DNA from: Candidatus Rokuibacteriota bacterium
GTDB taxonomy: Bacteria > Methylomirabilota > Methylomirabilia > Rokubacteriales > CSP1-6
Assembly: GCA_016193045.1 (NCBI GenBank)
Contig: JACPSW010000073.1
Span: 39,150-103,149 of the forward strand
Length of the DNA stretch: 64,000 nt
Reading direction: 5' to 3'
The first letter of the stretch is position 1. Each line of letters opens with the position of its first letter. Position numbers and translations under genes: made by a program. Below are positions 26,019 to 34,777 of this stretch, one piece after another. Under the pieces are notes generated by a model. The model had not been told where the DNA came from. It did no database searches and worked only from the letters and a program-made list of their open reading frames with translations.

Positions 26019-27248
26019 ATGAGCGATCTGAATCGAAGAGACGTCCTGAAACTGGGAGCGATCGGAGCCGCCGGGGCCGTGGCGGGCCTCGGGTTTCCCG
26101 CGGTGATCCGGGCCCAGGCCAAAGAGGTCGTCATGCTGGGCATCTGGCCCTTCACCGGGGCTTTCTCCGACGTGGGGCCCATCCTCGACCGCGGCATGAA
26201 GATGGCGCTCGAGGAGCGCGGGATGAAGATCCTCGGGCGGCCTATCAAGTACATCACCCGCGATTCCGCGACACAGGCCGGCGCGTCTACCCGACGGGTC
26301 GAGGAGGCGGTGGACGGCGAGGGGGCCAAGTTCGTCATCGGCCCCTGGTCGTCGGGGGTGGCGCTGGCCGTCTCCGAGGTGGCCAAGCGGAAGAAGGTCC
26401 TCCACTACTTCAGCGGCGGCACCGAGGACATCTCCGGGGCCCGCTGCCACCGCTACTCCTTCCAGTGGGCGGCGAGCCCCTACACCGCGGCCAAGACCGT
26501 CGTGGACACCTTCATGAAGGCGAACCCGCGGGCCAAGCGCTGGCACCTGCTCGTGGCCGACTACGCCTTCGGCTGGTCGGTGGAGAAGTACATCAAGGAG
26601 GTCGGGAAGACCCACGGCCTCGAGTTCGTCGGCGCCGACCGTCACCCGCTCGGCGAGCGCGAGTTCTCGAACTACGTCACCAAGGCGGCCGGGAACAAGC
26701 CCGACGTGGTGGCGATGATCAACTTCGGCCTGGACGCCGTCACCGCCGCCCGCGAGATCTTCAACTTCGGCCTCACCCCGAAGCTCCCGCTGATCATGTC
26801 GTGGTCCTCGGGGGTGGAGGAGCTGGTTCAGCTGACGCCGGAGATCCGGGAGAACATCTGGGTCGGCTCCAACTTCTACTACACGGCCGACACACCGGTG
26901 GCCAAGGAGTTCGTCAAGAGCTACCAGGCCAAGTTCGGCGGCCCTCCGGGCTACGCCCCGTCGGCGGCCTACGGCATGACGCGGATGCTGCTGCACGGCT
27001 TCGACCGGGCCAAGTCCGTCGAGGTCCAGGACGTCGTAAAGGGCCTGGAGGGGATCGAGGTCAACGACCTCGTGGGGCGGATGAGGGTGGACGCGAAGAC
27101 GCACCAAACGCTCCGGCCGTTCTTCTTCATGCGCTGCAAGCCGAAGTCGGCCATGAAGAACCCGATGGACTTCGCCGACATCATCGCCACCGGCGACACG
27201 CCGCTGCCGGCCCAGTACGCGGCGTGCAAGGACATCGGTAGCTTCTGA
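26019..27248 (+). CDS. Periplasmic substrate-binding protein of a Liv-type ABC transporter
   Basis: A protein of 409 residues. A twin-arginine signal NRRDVLKLGAIGAAGAVAGLGFPAVIRAQA indicates folded export, with cleavage after about residue 31. The mature chain, starting EVVMLGIWPFTGAFSDVGPI, has the type-1 periplasmic-binding fold of the LivJ/amide-binding family. GAGGAGG precedes the ATG. It is the first gene of a complete transporter operon (binding protein, two permeases, two ATPases). Because soil bacteria use this family for amino acids, aromatic acids, urea and amides, the ligand cannot be called. The stop overlaps the likely CTG start of the next gene. Confidence 0.93.
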   Translation: MSDLNRRDVLKLGAIGAAGAVAGLGFPAVIRAQAKEVVMLGIWPFTGAFSDVGPILDRGMKMALEERGMKILGRPIKYITRDSATQAGASTRRVEEAVDGEGAKFVIGPWSSGVALAVSEVAKRKKVLHYFSGGTEDISGARCHRYSFQWAASPYTAAKTVVDTFMKANPRAKRWHLLVADYAFGWSVEKYIKEVGKTHGLEFVGADRHPLGEREFSNYVTKAAGNKPDVVAMINFGLDAVTAAREIFNFGLTPKLPLIMSWSSGVEELVQLTPEIRENIWVGSNFYYTADTPVAKEFVKSYQAKFGGPPGYAPSAAYGMTRMLLHGFDRAKSVEVQDVVKGLEGIEVNDLVGRMRVDAKTHQTLRPFFFMRCKPKSAMKNPMDFADIIATGDTPLPAQYAACKDIGSF

Positions 27249-28102
27249 GCCAGCTCCTCGGCTCGGTCCTGAACGGGATCGCCACGGGCATGCTCTATGC
27301 CCTCATGGGGCTCGGCCTGTCGCTGATCACGGGGGTGCTGAACATCCCCAACTTCGCCCACGGCGCGCTCTTCGCCGTGGGCGCTTATTTTCTCTTCAGC
27401 GCGATCCACGCCGTCGGGAACTTCTGGCTGGCCCTCGTGCTAGCCCCCGTCGGCGTGGCGCTGCTGGGGCTCGTCATCGAATACGCGGGGATCCGGCCGC
27501 TCTACGCCGCCGGTCACGACTACCAGTTGCTCTTCACCTTCGGCCTGTCGCTCATCCTGGGCGAGGGGATCATCGTCGTCTGGGGCCCCATCGGTTTCAG
27601 CCAGCTCCCGCCCTCCATTCTCCGCGGCGGCCTCGACCTGGGCTTCATCTTCTACCCCAAGTACCGCCTCTTCGTGATGGTGATGGCCGGGCTCCTCGTC
27701 CTCGCCACGTGGCTCTTCCTCGAGAAGACCCGCTACGGCGCCATCATGCGCGCCGGCATCGAGAACAAAGAAATGGTCTCGCTGCTCGGCATCGACGTCC
27801 ACCGGCTCTTCACCGCGGCCTTCGCCCTCGGCGCCTACCTGGCCGGGATCGCCGGTGCCCTGACCGCCCCCATCCGCGGGCTCTCGCCCTCGATGGGCGT
27901 TGACATGCTGGGGATTGCGTTCGTGGTGGTGGCGCTGGGCGGTCTCGGCAACCTGCTCGGTGCCATCGCCGCGGGGCTCATCATCGGGGTGGCGCAAGCC
28001 GTCGTCGCCCTCTACTGGACCGAGGCCTCGGTGGCGGTCATCTTCGCCGTCATGGCCGCGATCCTCCTCGTCCGCCCCCAGGGCCTCTTCGGCATCCGGT
28101 GA
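27245..28102 (+). CDS. livH: Liv-type ABC transporter permease (LivH family)
   Basis: A protein of about 285 residues. The family N-terminus, SQLLGSVLNGIATGMLYALMGLGLSLITGVLNIPNFAHGA, begins at a CTG (27245) that overlaps the previous stop (CTGA). No ATG, GTG or TTG is in frame before the ATG at 27290, which would cut into the first membrane helix. About eight membrane segments follow, with the ABC-contact loop (TRYGAIMRAGIENKEMVSLLGIDV) near residue 170. It forms the membrane channel with the LivM-like protein. A CTG start is unusual; the ATG at 27290 is the conservative alternative. Confidence 0.92.
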   Translation: MSQLLGSVLNGIATGMLYALMGLGLSLITGVLNIPNFAHGALFAVGAYFLFSAIHAVGNFWLALVLAPVGVALLGLVIEYAGIRPLYAAGHDYQLLFTFGLSLILGEGIIVVWGPIGFSQLPPSILRGGLDLGFIFYPKYRLFVMVMAGLLVLATWLFLEKTRYGAIMRAGIENKEMVSLLGIDVHRLFTAAFALGAYLAGIAGALTAPIRGLSPSMGVDMLGIAFVVVALGGLGNLLGAIAAGLIIGVAQAVVALYWTEASVAVIFAVMAAILLVRPQGLFGIR

Positions 28103-29040
28103 GCCGCACCTGGCTGGCCGTCCTCGCCGCGGTCGTCGTGCTCCCGATGGCGGTCCGGCACGCCATCGCCACAGAGATCTGGATCTTCGCGATCTTCGGG
28201 CTGGGGCTGAACCTCCTCCTGGGCTACACGGGGCTCCTCTCCTTCGGCCAGTCCACCTTCTTCGGCGCCGCCGCCTACGTCGCCGGCTACCTGCTCAAGC
28301 ACTCCGCGATCAACGTCTTCCTGGCGCTGGCCATCGGCATCGCGGTGGGCGCCGTGTCGGCGGCGCTGGTGGGCTACCTCTGCGTCCAGCGCTCCGGCCT
28401 CTACTTCATCATGCTCACGTTCGCGCTGAACCAGATGTTCTACTTCATCGCCTACCAGTGGACCACCGTGACGGGCGGCGAGGACGGCATGCCCGGGATC
28501 GGGCGGCCCGCGCTGCTCGCGGTGGACTTCCGGAACCCCCTCGCCTACTACGTCTTCGTCGCGGCGCTCTTCCTGCTCTCGCTCTGGATCATGAAGCGCA
28601 TCGTGGAATCGCCCCTCGGGAAGATCCTCCAGGCCATCCGCGAGAACGACGTGCGGGCGGAGGCGGTGGGCTACGACGTGCCGCGCTTCAAGCTGCTCGC
28701 CTTCGTCATCGGCGGGGCTTTCTCCGGCCTGGCCGGCGTGCTGTACGCGATGCTGTTCGGCATCGTCCCACTGGAGGCGATCGGGTTCGTCTTCTCGGGG
28801 AACGTGGTCTTCGCCACCCTCATCGGGGGCAGCGGCTCGCTCTACGGGCCGATCATCGGCTCCTTCGTCTTCATCTGGCTCTCCGAGTCCGTGAGCGTCG
28901 TGTGGGAGCGCTGGCCGCTCCTCCTCGGCGTGGCGTTCGTGATCGTGGTCCTCTTCTTCCGCGGCGGCTGCGTGGAGGCCTGGGCCCGCTTCTGGTCGTG
29001 GCGGGAGCGGCGTCGCGCTCCGGCGGGGATCGCGCCATAG
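28099..29040 (+). CDS. livM: Liv-type ABC transporter permease (LivM family)
   Basis: A protein of 313 residues from a GTG that overlaps the livH stop (GTGA). It has about nine membrane segments. LLGYTGLLSFGQSTFFGAAAY near residue 40 is the LivM signature, and SPLGKILQAIRENDVRAEAVGYDV near 175 is the cytoplasmic loop that contacts the ATPases. A charged tail, WARFWSWRERRRAP, ends the protein in the cytosol. It pairs with the LivH-like permease. Its stop lies 1 base before the livG start. Confidence 0.93.
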   Translation: MSRTWLAVLAAVVVLPMAVRHAIATEIWIFAIFGLGLNLLLGYTGLLSFGQSTFFGAAAYVAGYLLKHSAINVFLALAIGIAVGAVSAALVGYLCVQRSGLYFIMLTFALNQMFYFIAYQWTTVTGGEDGMPGIGRPALLAVDFRNPLAYYVFVAALFLLSLWIMKRIVESPLGKILQAIRENDVRAEAVGYDVPRFKLLAFVIGGAFSGLAGVLYAMLFGIVPLEAIGFVFSGNVVFATLIGGSGSLYGPIIGSFVFIWLSESVSVVWERWPLLLGVAFVIVVLFFRGGCVEAWARFWSWRERRRAPAGIAP

Positions 29041-29041
29041 C

Positions 29042-29790
29042 ATGGCGCTCCTCCGGACCGAGACCCTCACCAAGGCCTTCGGCGCCCTGACGGCGGTCAA
29101 CGGCGTCACGCTGGAGGTCCAGGCCGGCACCCTCCACTCGATCATCGGCCCCAACGGCGCCGGGAAGACGACGCTGTTCAACCTCCTGACGGGGCAGTTC
29201 CCGCCGACGTCGGGCCGGATCGTCTTCGACGGGCGCGACATCACCAGGACGCCGGCCCACCGGATCGCCCATCTGGGGCTCGCGCGCTCCTTCCAGCGCA
29301 CCAACGTCTTCCCCGCCCTCTCGATCCTGGACAACGTCTGGATCGCGGCCTTCGCGCGGGGCCGCTCCTGGCGGGGGCTCGTGTGGCGGCGGAGCGACCG
29401 TTACACGGAGATCGTCGAGCGCGCGCGGGCGGCGCTGGCGGACGTCGGGCTCGCGGACAAGGCCGACCAGCCGGCGCGCGAGATCTCCCACGGCGAGCAG
29501 CGCCAGCTCGAGCTGGCCATCGCGCTGGCCGCGGCGCCCCGGGTGCTGCTGCTGGACGAGCCGGCCGCCGGCCTCTCGCCCGACGAGACCCAGAAGATGG
29601 TGGCGCTGGTGCGAGAGCTCAAGGGGCGCTACACGATCGTCCTCATCGAGCACAAGATGGACATCATCATGGGGGTCTCGGACCGCGTCTCGGTCATGCA
29701 CTTCGGGAGCCTCATCGCCGAGGGGACGCCCGCCGAGATCCAGCGGAACCCCGAGGTGCGCCGCGCCTACCTGGGCGGGATGGTCGCGGA

Positions 29791-29794
<4 letters not shown>
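29042..29794 (+). CDS. livG: Liv-type ABC transporter ATPase (LivG family)
   Basis: A protein of 250 residues. Walker A GPNGAGKTTLFNLL lies at about 35-48, the Q-loop in LARSFQRTNVFPALS, the signature EISHGEQRQLELAIALA at about 146-162 and Walker B VLLLDEPAAGLSPDE after it, with the switch His in LIEHKMD. This is the full set for an active ABC ATPase. It energises import together with the LivF-like subunit. The stop overlaps the next start (ATGA). Confidence 0.95.
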
Positions 29795-30489
<695 letters not shown>

Positions 30490-30676
30490 TCGTCGGCCTG
30501 ATAACGGCCCGCGGGTCCTGGCGCCGGCTTGCCCCACTCCGCGGCCGAGCTCCGTCACCCGTTCACCTCCTTCCGCAATCTGGCGATTGCGAAAGGGCGG
30601 TGAAGGGGTCCCACTCCGCCGGACCGCTCGTGAGGCGACGCCCGCGCCACCCGCTGGGCCGTTATAAGCGCGACGG

Positions 30677-32179
30677 TTATCGGCCCGGCGGGGCGGGGTC
30701 GAGCCAGGGGCCGAGGAGCCACGCCAGCGCGACGGTCCCCACCGTCCCCCAGATCACGAGCCAGCTCCAGCCGAGCGGCAGCGCCCCCGTCTCGGAGAGG
30801 ATCAAGAGAACCAGGTTCACCAGGGCCATCGTCACCATCGCCACCACGTTGGCGCGGTTGGCGGCACGCGTCGAGAGCAGCCCCAGCAGGAAGACGCCGA
30901 GAAGCGAGCCGAAGGTCACTCCCGCGATCTTGAAGGCGAGCCACAGGATCTTGTCGAAGAAGGAGAAGCCGTAGGCCAGGAAGGCCAGGATCAGGCCGAA
31001 GCCGATCACGCTGAGCCGCGAGACGAGCAGGTAATGGTGCTCCGTCGCGCCCTTCACCAGCCTCGGGCGGTAGATGTCGGTGACGAAGGAGGCGGCAAGC
31101 GAGCCCAGGGGCGAGTCGATGGAGGCCAGCACGATCGCCGAGAGCATGAGCCCCCGCAGCACCGCCGGCATGGCGAACGCGATGAAGTGGGGGAAGATGT
31201 CGTCGGGGCGCGGCACCGGCAGGTTGGGGTGCTGGGCGTAGTAGGTGTAGAGCCCGGCTCCGAGCCCGAGATAGATGATGAGGGTGGCGAGCGTTCCCAG
31301 CGGGGTCAGCGCCAGCGTCCGCTGGCTCTGCCGGCGGGTCTCCACCGTCAGGAGCCGCTGCATGAGATCGTGGTCGGTCCCGAAGGCCGCTGTCGAGCCC
31401 ACCAGCCCGTTGAGCACCGCCAGCCAGACGATGTTCGGGTCGGTCAGAATCCGCGCCCAGAAATCGGGGGCGCCCGGCGCCGGCCCCCAGTTGATGAGGG
31501 AGAGCCTGCCGGCCTCCCCGGCGACGGCCAGGACCGCCCCCGGGCCGCCGTCGATCTGAGCGAGGAGGAAGCCCAGCGTCACGGCGCCCGCCACGAGGAA
31601 GGTCAGCGCCTGGAAGACGTTGGTCCAGACCACCGCCTTCACGCCGCCGGCGGCGATGTAGAGGATGGACACGATGCTGAAGAGCGCGATGGTCGGCGCC
31701 ATCGGCCAGCCGATGAGGATCGAGACGGCCAGGCAGGCCGCCATGAGGCGGACCCCGGAGCCCAGCAGGCGCGTGACGAAGAAGAAGATGGAGCCGGTGA
31801 ACTGGGTCGCCCGGCCGAAGCGATAGCCGAGAAACTCGTAGATGGTGGTGCAGTTGTAGGCGTAGAAGGCCGGGATGAAGAGGAACGCCACGGCGAACTT
31901 GGCCAGGCTCGAGCCCACGAAGAACTGGAAGTACTGCCAGTTCTCGCCGTAGGCGGTGGCCGGCACCGAGATGATCGTGACGGCGCTGATCTCGGTGGCG
32001 AGGAACGACAGGCAGGCGGCCCACCAGGGGACCCGGCGGCGCGCCAGGAAGAAATCCACCGTGTCGCGCTGCTCCCGCGCGAAGCGAACCCCGATGGCGA
32101 TCAGGCCGGCGAGGACGAGGAGGAGGACGGCGTAGTCGGGCCAGGTCAGCGAGCTCGAGCCGGGAACCCCAGTCGGCAT
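30677..32179 (-). CDS. Sodium:solute symporter family transporter
   Basis: A protein of 500 residues with about 13 membrane segments. GENWQYFQFFVGSSLAKFAVAFLFIPAFYAYNCTTIYEFLGYRFG near residues 80-125 is the SSS family motif region, and GSTAAFGTDHDLMQRLLTVET near 265 is the conserved loop with the sodium-site neighbourhood. Members take up sugars, sialic acid, amino or organic acids, or vitamins with Na+. The gene stands alone between the Liv operon and a flavin-binding protein gene, both at least 85 bases away, so no neighbour tells the substrate. Given the nearby amino-sugar genes, sialic acid- or amino-sugar-like solutes are conceivable but unsupported. Confidence 0.9.
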   Translation of the reverse strand: MPTGVPGSSSLTWPDYAVLLLVLAGLIAIGVRFAREQRDTVDFFLARRRVPWWAACLSFLATEISAVTIISVPATAYGENWQYFQFFVGSSLAKFAVAFLFIPAFYAYNCTTIYEFLGYRFGRATQFTGSIFFFVTRLLGSGVRLMAACLAVSILIGWPMAPTIALFSIVSILYIAAGGVKAVVWTNVFQALTFLVAGAVTLGFLLAQIDGGPGAVLAVAGEAGRLSLINWGPAPGAPDFWARILTDPNIVWLAVLNGLVGSTAAFGTDHDLMQRLLTVETRRQSQRTLALTPLGTLATLIIYLGLGAGLYTYYAQHPNLPVPRPDDIFPHFIAFAMPAVLRGLMLSAIVLASIDSPLGSLAASFVTDIYRPRLVKGATEHHYLLVSRLSVIGFGLILAFLAYGFSFFDKILWLAFKIAGVTFGSLLGVFLLGLLSTRAANRANVVAMVTMALVNLVLLILSETGALPLGWSWLVIWGTVGTVALAWLLGPWLDPAPPGR

Positions 32180-32264
32180 GGGCCGGGTTCATCATAGCCC
32201 GGCTTCCCTCGCCTGGGGAAGTTCGCGGGACCGATGGTGCCCAGGCGCTTACGAGAGAGGGAGG

Positions 32265-32651
32265 TCAGCCGGGGATGATGCGTATCAAGACGCTCGACTT
32301 GCGCGCGAGCCCGCGGCGGATGCGGCGGCCCATCCAGAGCGGGACCAGGAGCCAGTACTTCCGCCGGTAAGCGGCCAGCAGCCCCGCCTCCAGGTCGGGC
32401 CGGTCGTCGACCCACTCGGCGCGCCCCTCGAAGGTCGGCCCGTCCTTCTTCCCCGCATGCACCACGACCCGACCGTTCTGCCGGATGCGCCGCGCCTTGA
32501 GGCTCGCCCTGACGGTCGTGAAGTAGACGGCGCCGTCGTGGAACCAGAGCCAGGTGGGAACGGTGCCGGGCCGCCCGGCTCGGCTGTAGGTCGTGACGTA
32601 CATGTAGTTGGCCCTGCGGAGCGCCTCGACGAGATCGGGAGTGAGGGGCAT
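32265..32651 (-). CDS. Split-barrel flavin/F420-binding protein (PNPOx-like)
   Basis: A protein of 128 residues. ANYMYVTTYSRAGRPGTVPTWLWFHDGAVYFTTVRASLKARRIRQNGRVVVHAG is the pattern of the pyridoxamine-phosphate-oxidase-like split barrel, of the subgroup that commonly binds F420 or FMN. The C-terminal part is basic (MGRRIRRGLARKSS). The start at 32651 is chosen because the barrel begins at once; the frame open to 32672 adds seven residues. It probably reduces or oxidises a small substrate in the cytosol. It is a single-gene unit. Confidence 0.75.
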   Translation of the reverse strand: MPLTPDLVEALRRANYMYVTTYSRAGRPGTVPTWLWFHDGAVYFTTVRASLKARRIRQNGRVVVHAGKKDGPTFEGRAEWVDDRPDLEAGLLAAYRRKYWLLVPLWMGRRIRRGLARKSSVLIRIIPG

Positions 32652-32744
32652 GCTTGTTCCGGACCGCCCCATCCTATCACACGTGGGCTGGGCGTCCCCA
32701 ACGGCGGGACCGTTCGGGCGGGGGCTACTTTGAGAGGCGCGTCC

Positions 32745-33359
32745 TCAGGGCTTCCGGACGTTCCGCTCCGGAGCGCTGTTTTCCAGCTCCTTCATCCGAA
32801 GCTTCTGGACCAGGTCGTCGTAGGAGGACGTCTGGATGACCCGGTTGAACTGGGCGCGGTACGTGCTCACGAAGCTCATCCCGTCGATCAGCACGTCGTA
32901 CACCGCCCAGCGCGAACCGACCAGGTGCAGGCGGTACTCGATCGGGAGCTCGCCTTTCCGGCCGGTAAGGATCTTCGAGCGGACCGTGGCGTAGTCACCG
33001 TCCACCGTCTCGCCGACGTACACCGTACGCTCGGAGGAGTAGTTCTCCAGCTTCCCGAAGTAGACGCGCTCGAGAAGGTCCGTGAAGAGCCGCACGAACT
33101 CCTCGCGCTGCTCGGCGGTCCGGTCGGTCCAGTGGCGCGCCAAGGAGCGTCGTGCCATCTCGGGGAAGTCGAACAGCTTCTCGGCGATCCGACGGACCTC
33201 GAGGCGGCGCCGCTCGGCCGCCGCCGGCCGCCCCAGGTCGGCGTCCTCCGACACCTGCACGACCTGCTCAACGGCGACCCTGATGACCTCCGTCGGGCCG
33301 ACCATCAATGCGGGGCTGGCGGACGCGAGAAGGAGCCACGCTGCCAGAGCCTTCTCCAT
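32745..33359 (-). CDS. MlaC-like periplasmic phospholipid-binding protein
   Basis: A protein of 204 residues. The signal EKALAAWLLLASASPALMVG leads into the MlaC/Ttg2D fold: VSEDADLGRPAAAERRRLEVRRIAEKLFDFPEMARRSLARHW, then FVRLFTDLLERVYFGKLENY, and YRLHLVGSRWAVYDVLIDGMSFVSTYRAQFN near the C-terminus. The start at 33359 has GGAGGGG upstream. MlaC shuttles phospholipid between membranes, so a two-membrane cell envelope is implied. No mla permease, ATPase or MCE gene is in the window, so the partners must lie elsewhere. Hopanoid-related MlaC homologues are an alternative. Confidence 0.88.
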   Translation of the reverse strand: MEKALAAWLLLASASPALMVGPTEVIRVAVEQVVQVSEDADLGRPAAAERRRLEVRRIAEKLFDFPEMARRSLARHWTDRTAEQREEFVRLFTDLLERVYFGKLENYSSERTVYVGETVDGDYATVRSKILTGRKGELPIEYRLHLVGSRWAVYDVLIDGMSFVSTYRAQFNRVIQTSSYDDLVQKLRMKELENSAPERNVRKP

Positions 33360-33440
33360 GGTACCCCTCCATCGGGAAGAATGGGGGATGCCCCCCACTC
33401 CCCGGGACAGCATTTCGTATGCCATCCCTCCGATGGGCCG

Positions 33441-33490
33441 AACCCCTCTCAAATCGAGGGGTTGACAGGCTGTTTGGGTGGGAACATAGT
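33441..33490 (+). promoter_or_regulatory. Promoter with an upstream 8-bp inverted repeat
   Basis: TTGACA (33462-33467) and CATAGT (33485-33490) are 17 bases apart, a good sigma70-like pair for the kinase gene at 33525. The perfect inverted repeat AACCCCTC...GAGGGGTT (33441-33463, 7-base loop) overlaps the first two bases of the -35 box, so it could be an operator or a terminator for an upstream transcript. Confidence 0.55.
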
Positions 33491-33524
33491 CAGCGCCGAA
33501 TCACGGACGTCAGAGGACTAACAG

Positions 33525-34379
33525 ATGCCCGAACACGTGACGGTGGGCGTGGACCTGGGCGGGACGCGAGTCCGGCTGGTGGCAGGTGGACCTGCTGGCT
33601 GGTCACGCCGGGTCGAAACCCGCGGGCCCTCCCTGGCCGACCTGCCGGGATTCCTCAGGCGGCTCTGGCGGAAGTGGGGGCTGTCAGGCGGGCGCGTGGC
33701 CGCCCTCGTCGTGGCCGCCAAGGGAGTCTGGACACCAGCCGAGCGGAGGCGGGAGGCGCGCCGGCTTCGCGGCCTCGCCAAGCGCGTCAGGGTGATCCCG
33801 GACGTCGAGGCGGCCTTTTGGGGCGCGCTGGGAGATCAGCCGGGAGTTCTGATCCTGGCCGGTACCGGCTCGATCGTCCTGGGGCGGAACCGGCGGGGCC
33901 GGTGGGCTCGGGCGGGCGGGCTCGGCCCGCTCGTCGGCGACGAGGGCTCGGCCTTCTGGATCGGCCGCCTCTGGCTGACCACGGCGCGCCGCACCGCGCG
34001 CGGCGAGGAGCGCCTCCGAAAGATCGCGCGGGCTCCGGATGCCGTAGCGCGGATCGCGGCCGTCGCCCCCTCCGTCCTCCGCCGCGCCGGCCGGCGGCCC
34101 GGCTCTGTCCGAGGCGTCCGCGCCGCGCGCGAGTTCGTGAATGGCGCCCAGGACGTCCTCGCCGCCCTCGCGCGCGCCGTGGCGGAGGACCGCCGGCTCT
34201 CCCCGCCGGTCCCGGTGAGCTGGGCGGGAAGCCTCATGGAGAATCCGGCCTTCCGGGCCGGCGTCCTGCGTTCGCTCCGCCGCCAGGGGCTCAAGGTCCG
34301 GGCCGTGGCGCCCGCGCAGCCTCCCGTCATCGCGGCCCATGCCCTCGCGGCCCGGCTCGCCGTGGGGGAGAGGGCATGA
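33525..34379 (+). CDS. BadF/BadG/BcrA/BcrD-type ATPase, probable N-acetylglucosamine kinase
   Basis: A protein of 284 residues of the ASKHA sugar-kinase fold. Phosphate 1 motif VTVGVDLGGTRVRLVAGG lies at about 5-22, phosphate 2 GVLILAGTGSIVLGRN at about 106-121, then GGLGPLVGDEGSAFWIGR, and VSWAGSLMENPAFRAGVL as the adenosine motif. The single-domain size and GDEGS motif match GlcNAc kinases (NAGK-like) more than benzoyl-CoA reductase activators, which carry a 4Fe-4S Cys pair that is absent here. It could phosphorylate GlcNAc released by NagZ. It is followed by a small gene overlapped by 4 bases. Confidence 0.85.
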   Translation: MPEHVTVGVDLGGTRVRLVAGGPAGWSRRVETRGPSLADLPGFLRRLWRKWGLSGGRVAALVVAAKGVWTPAERRREARRLRGLAKRVRVIPDVEAAFWGALGDQPGVLILAGTGSIVLGRNRRGRWARAGGLGPLVGDEGSAFWIGRLWLTTARRTARGEERLRKIARAPDAVARIAAVAPSVLRRAGRRPGSVRGVRAAREFVNGAQDVLAALARAVAEDRRLSPPVPVSWAGSLMENPAFRAGVLRSLRRQGLKVRAVAPAQPPVIAAHALAARLAVGERA

Positions 34380-34777
34380 GGCGGCTCCTCGAGATCACCG
34401 TCTGCCCCTTGGAGCCGGGCAGCGTGGCGCTGCCCCTGGAGCGCGGGGGCCGCCCCCGGCGCATGGACGCGCGCGCCATCCGGCAGCATCTGGAGCGCCT
34501 GATCCGGCGGCGCGCTCTCGCGGGACGAGTGTGGCTCAGGGAGGATTGCGCGGGCGGCTGCCACCGCGCGGGACCCAACGTGAACGTGGACGTCTTCCTG
34601 AAGGCCCCGCCCGGGGCGGAGCAGGACCACGTCGCCGTCGAAAACCGGAGCTACGTCTATTCGCTCGCGTCCCTCCCCTGCCTCGCCCGGATCATCGACG
34701 AGAATCTGAGGCCCGGGAGACCCAGAGGTACGCGAGCGGCCCGGTCAGGGCGACGGCGACGGCCACCGCCGTGTTGA
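34376..34777 (+). CDS. Small protein with a ferredoxin-like CxxxC-GPN motif
   Basis: A protein of 133 residues from an ATG overlapping the kinase stop (ATGA). REDCAGGCHRAGPNVNVDVF at about 60-79 resembles the second half of the thioredoxin-like 2Fe-2S ferredoxin signature (CxxxC...GPN), but the usual first Cys pair is not seen. Only one Cys (ITVCPLE) lies near the N-terminus and one (LPCLARII) near 103. Whether a cluster is held is doubtful. The last 25 residues are Arg-rich and overlap the convergent permease gene by 86 bases. I do not know its function; the coupling to the kinase suggests a joint role. Confidence 0.6.
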   Translation: MRRLLEITVCPLEPGSVALPLERGGRPRRMDARAIRQHLERLIRRRALAGRVWLREDCAGGCHRAGPNVNVDVFLKAPPGAEQDHVAVENRSYVYSLASLPCLARIIDENLRPGRPRGTRAARSGRRRRPPPC

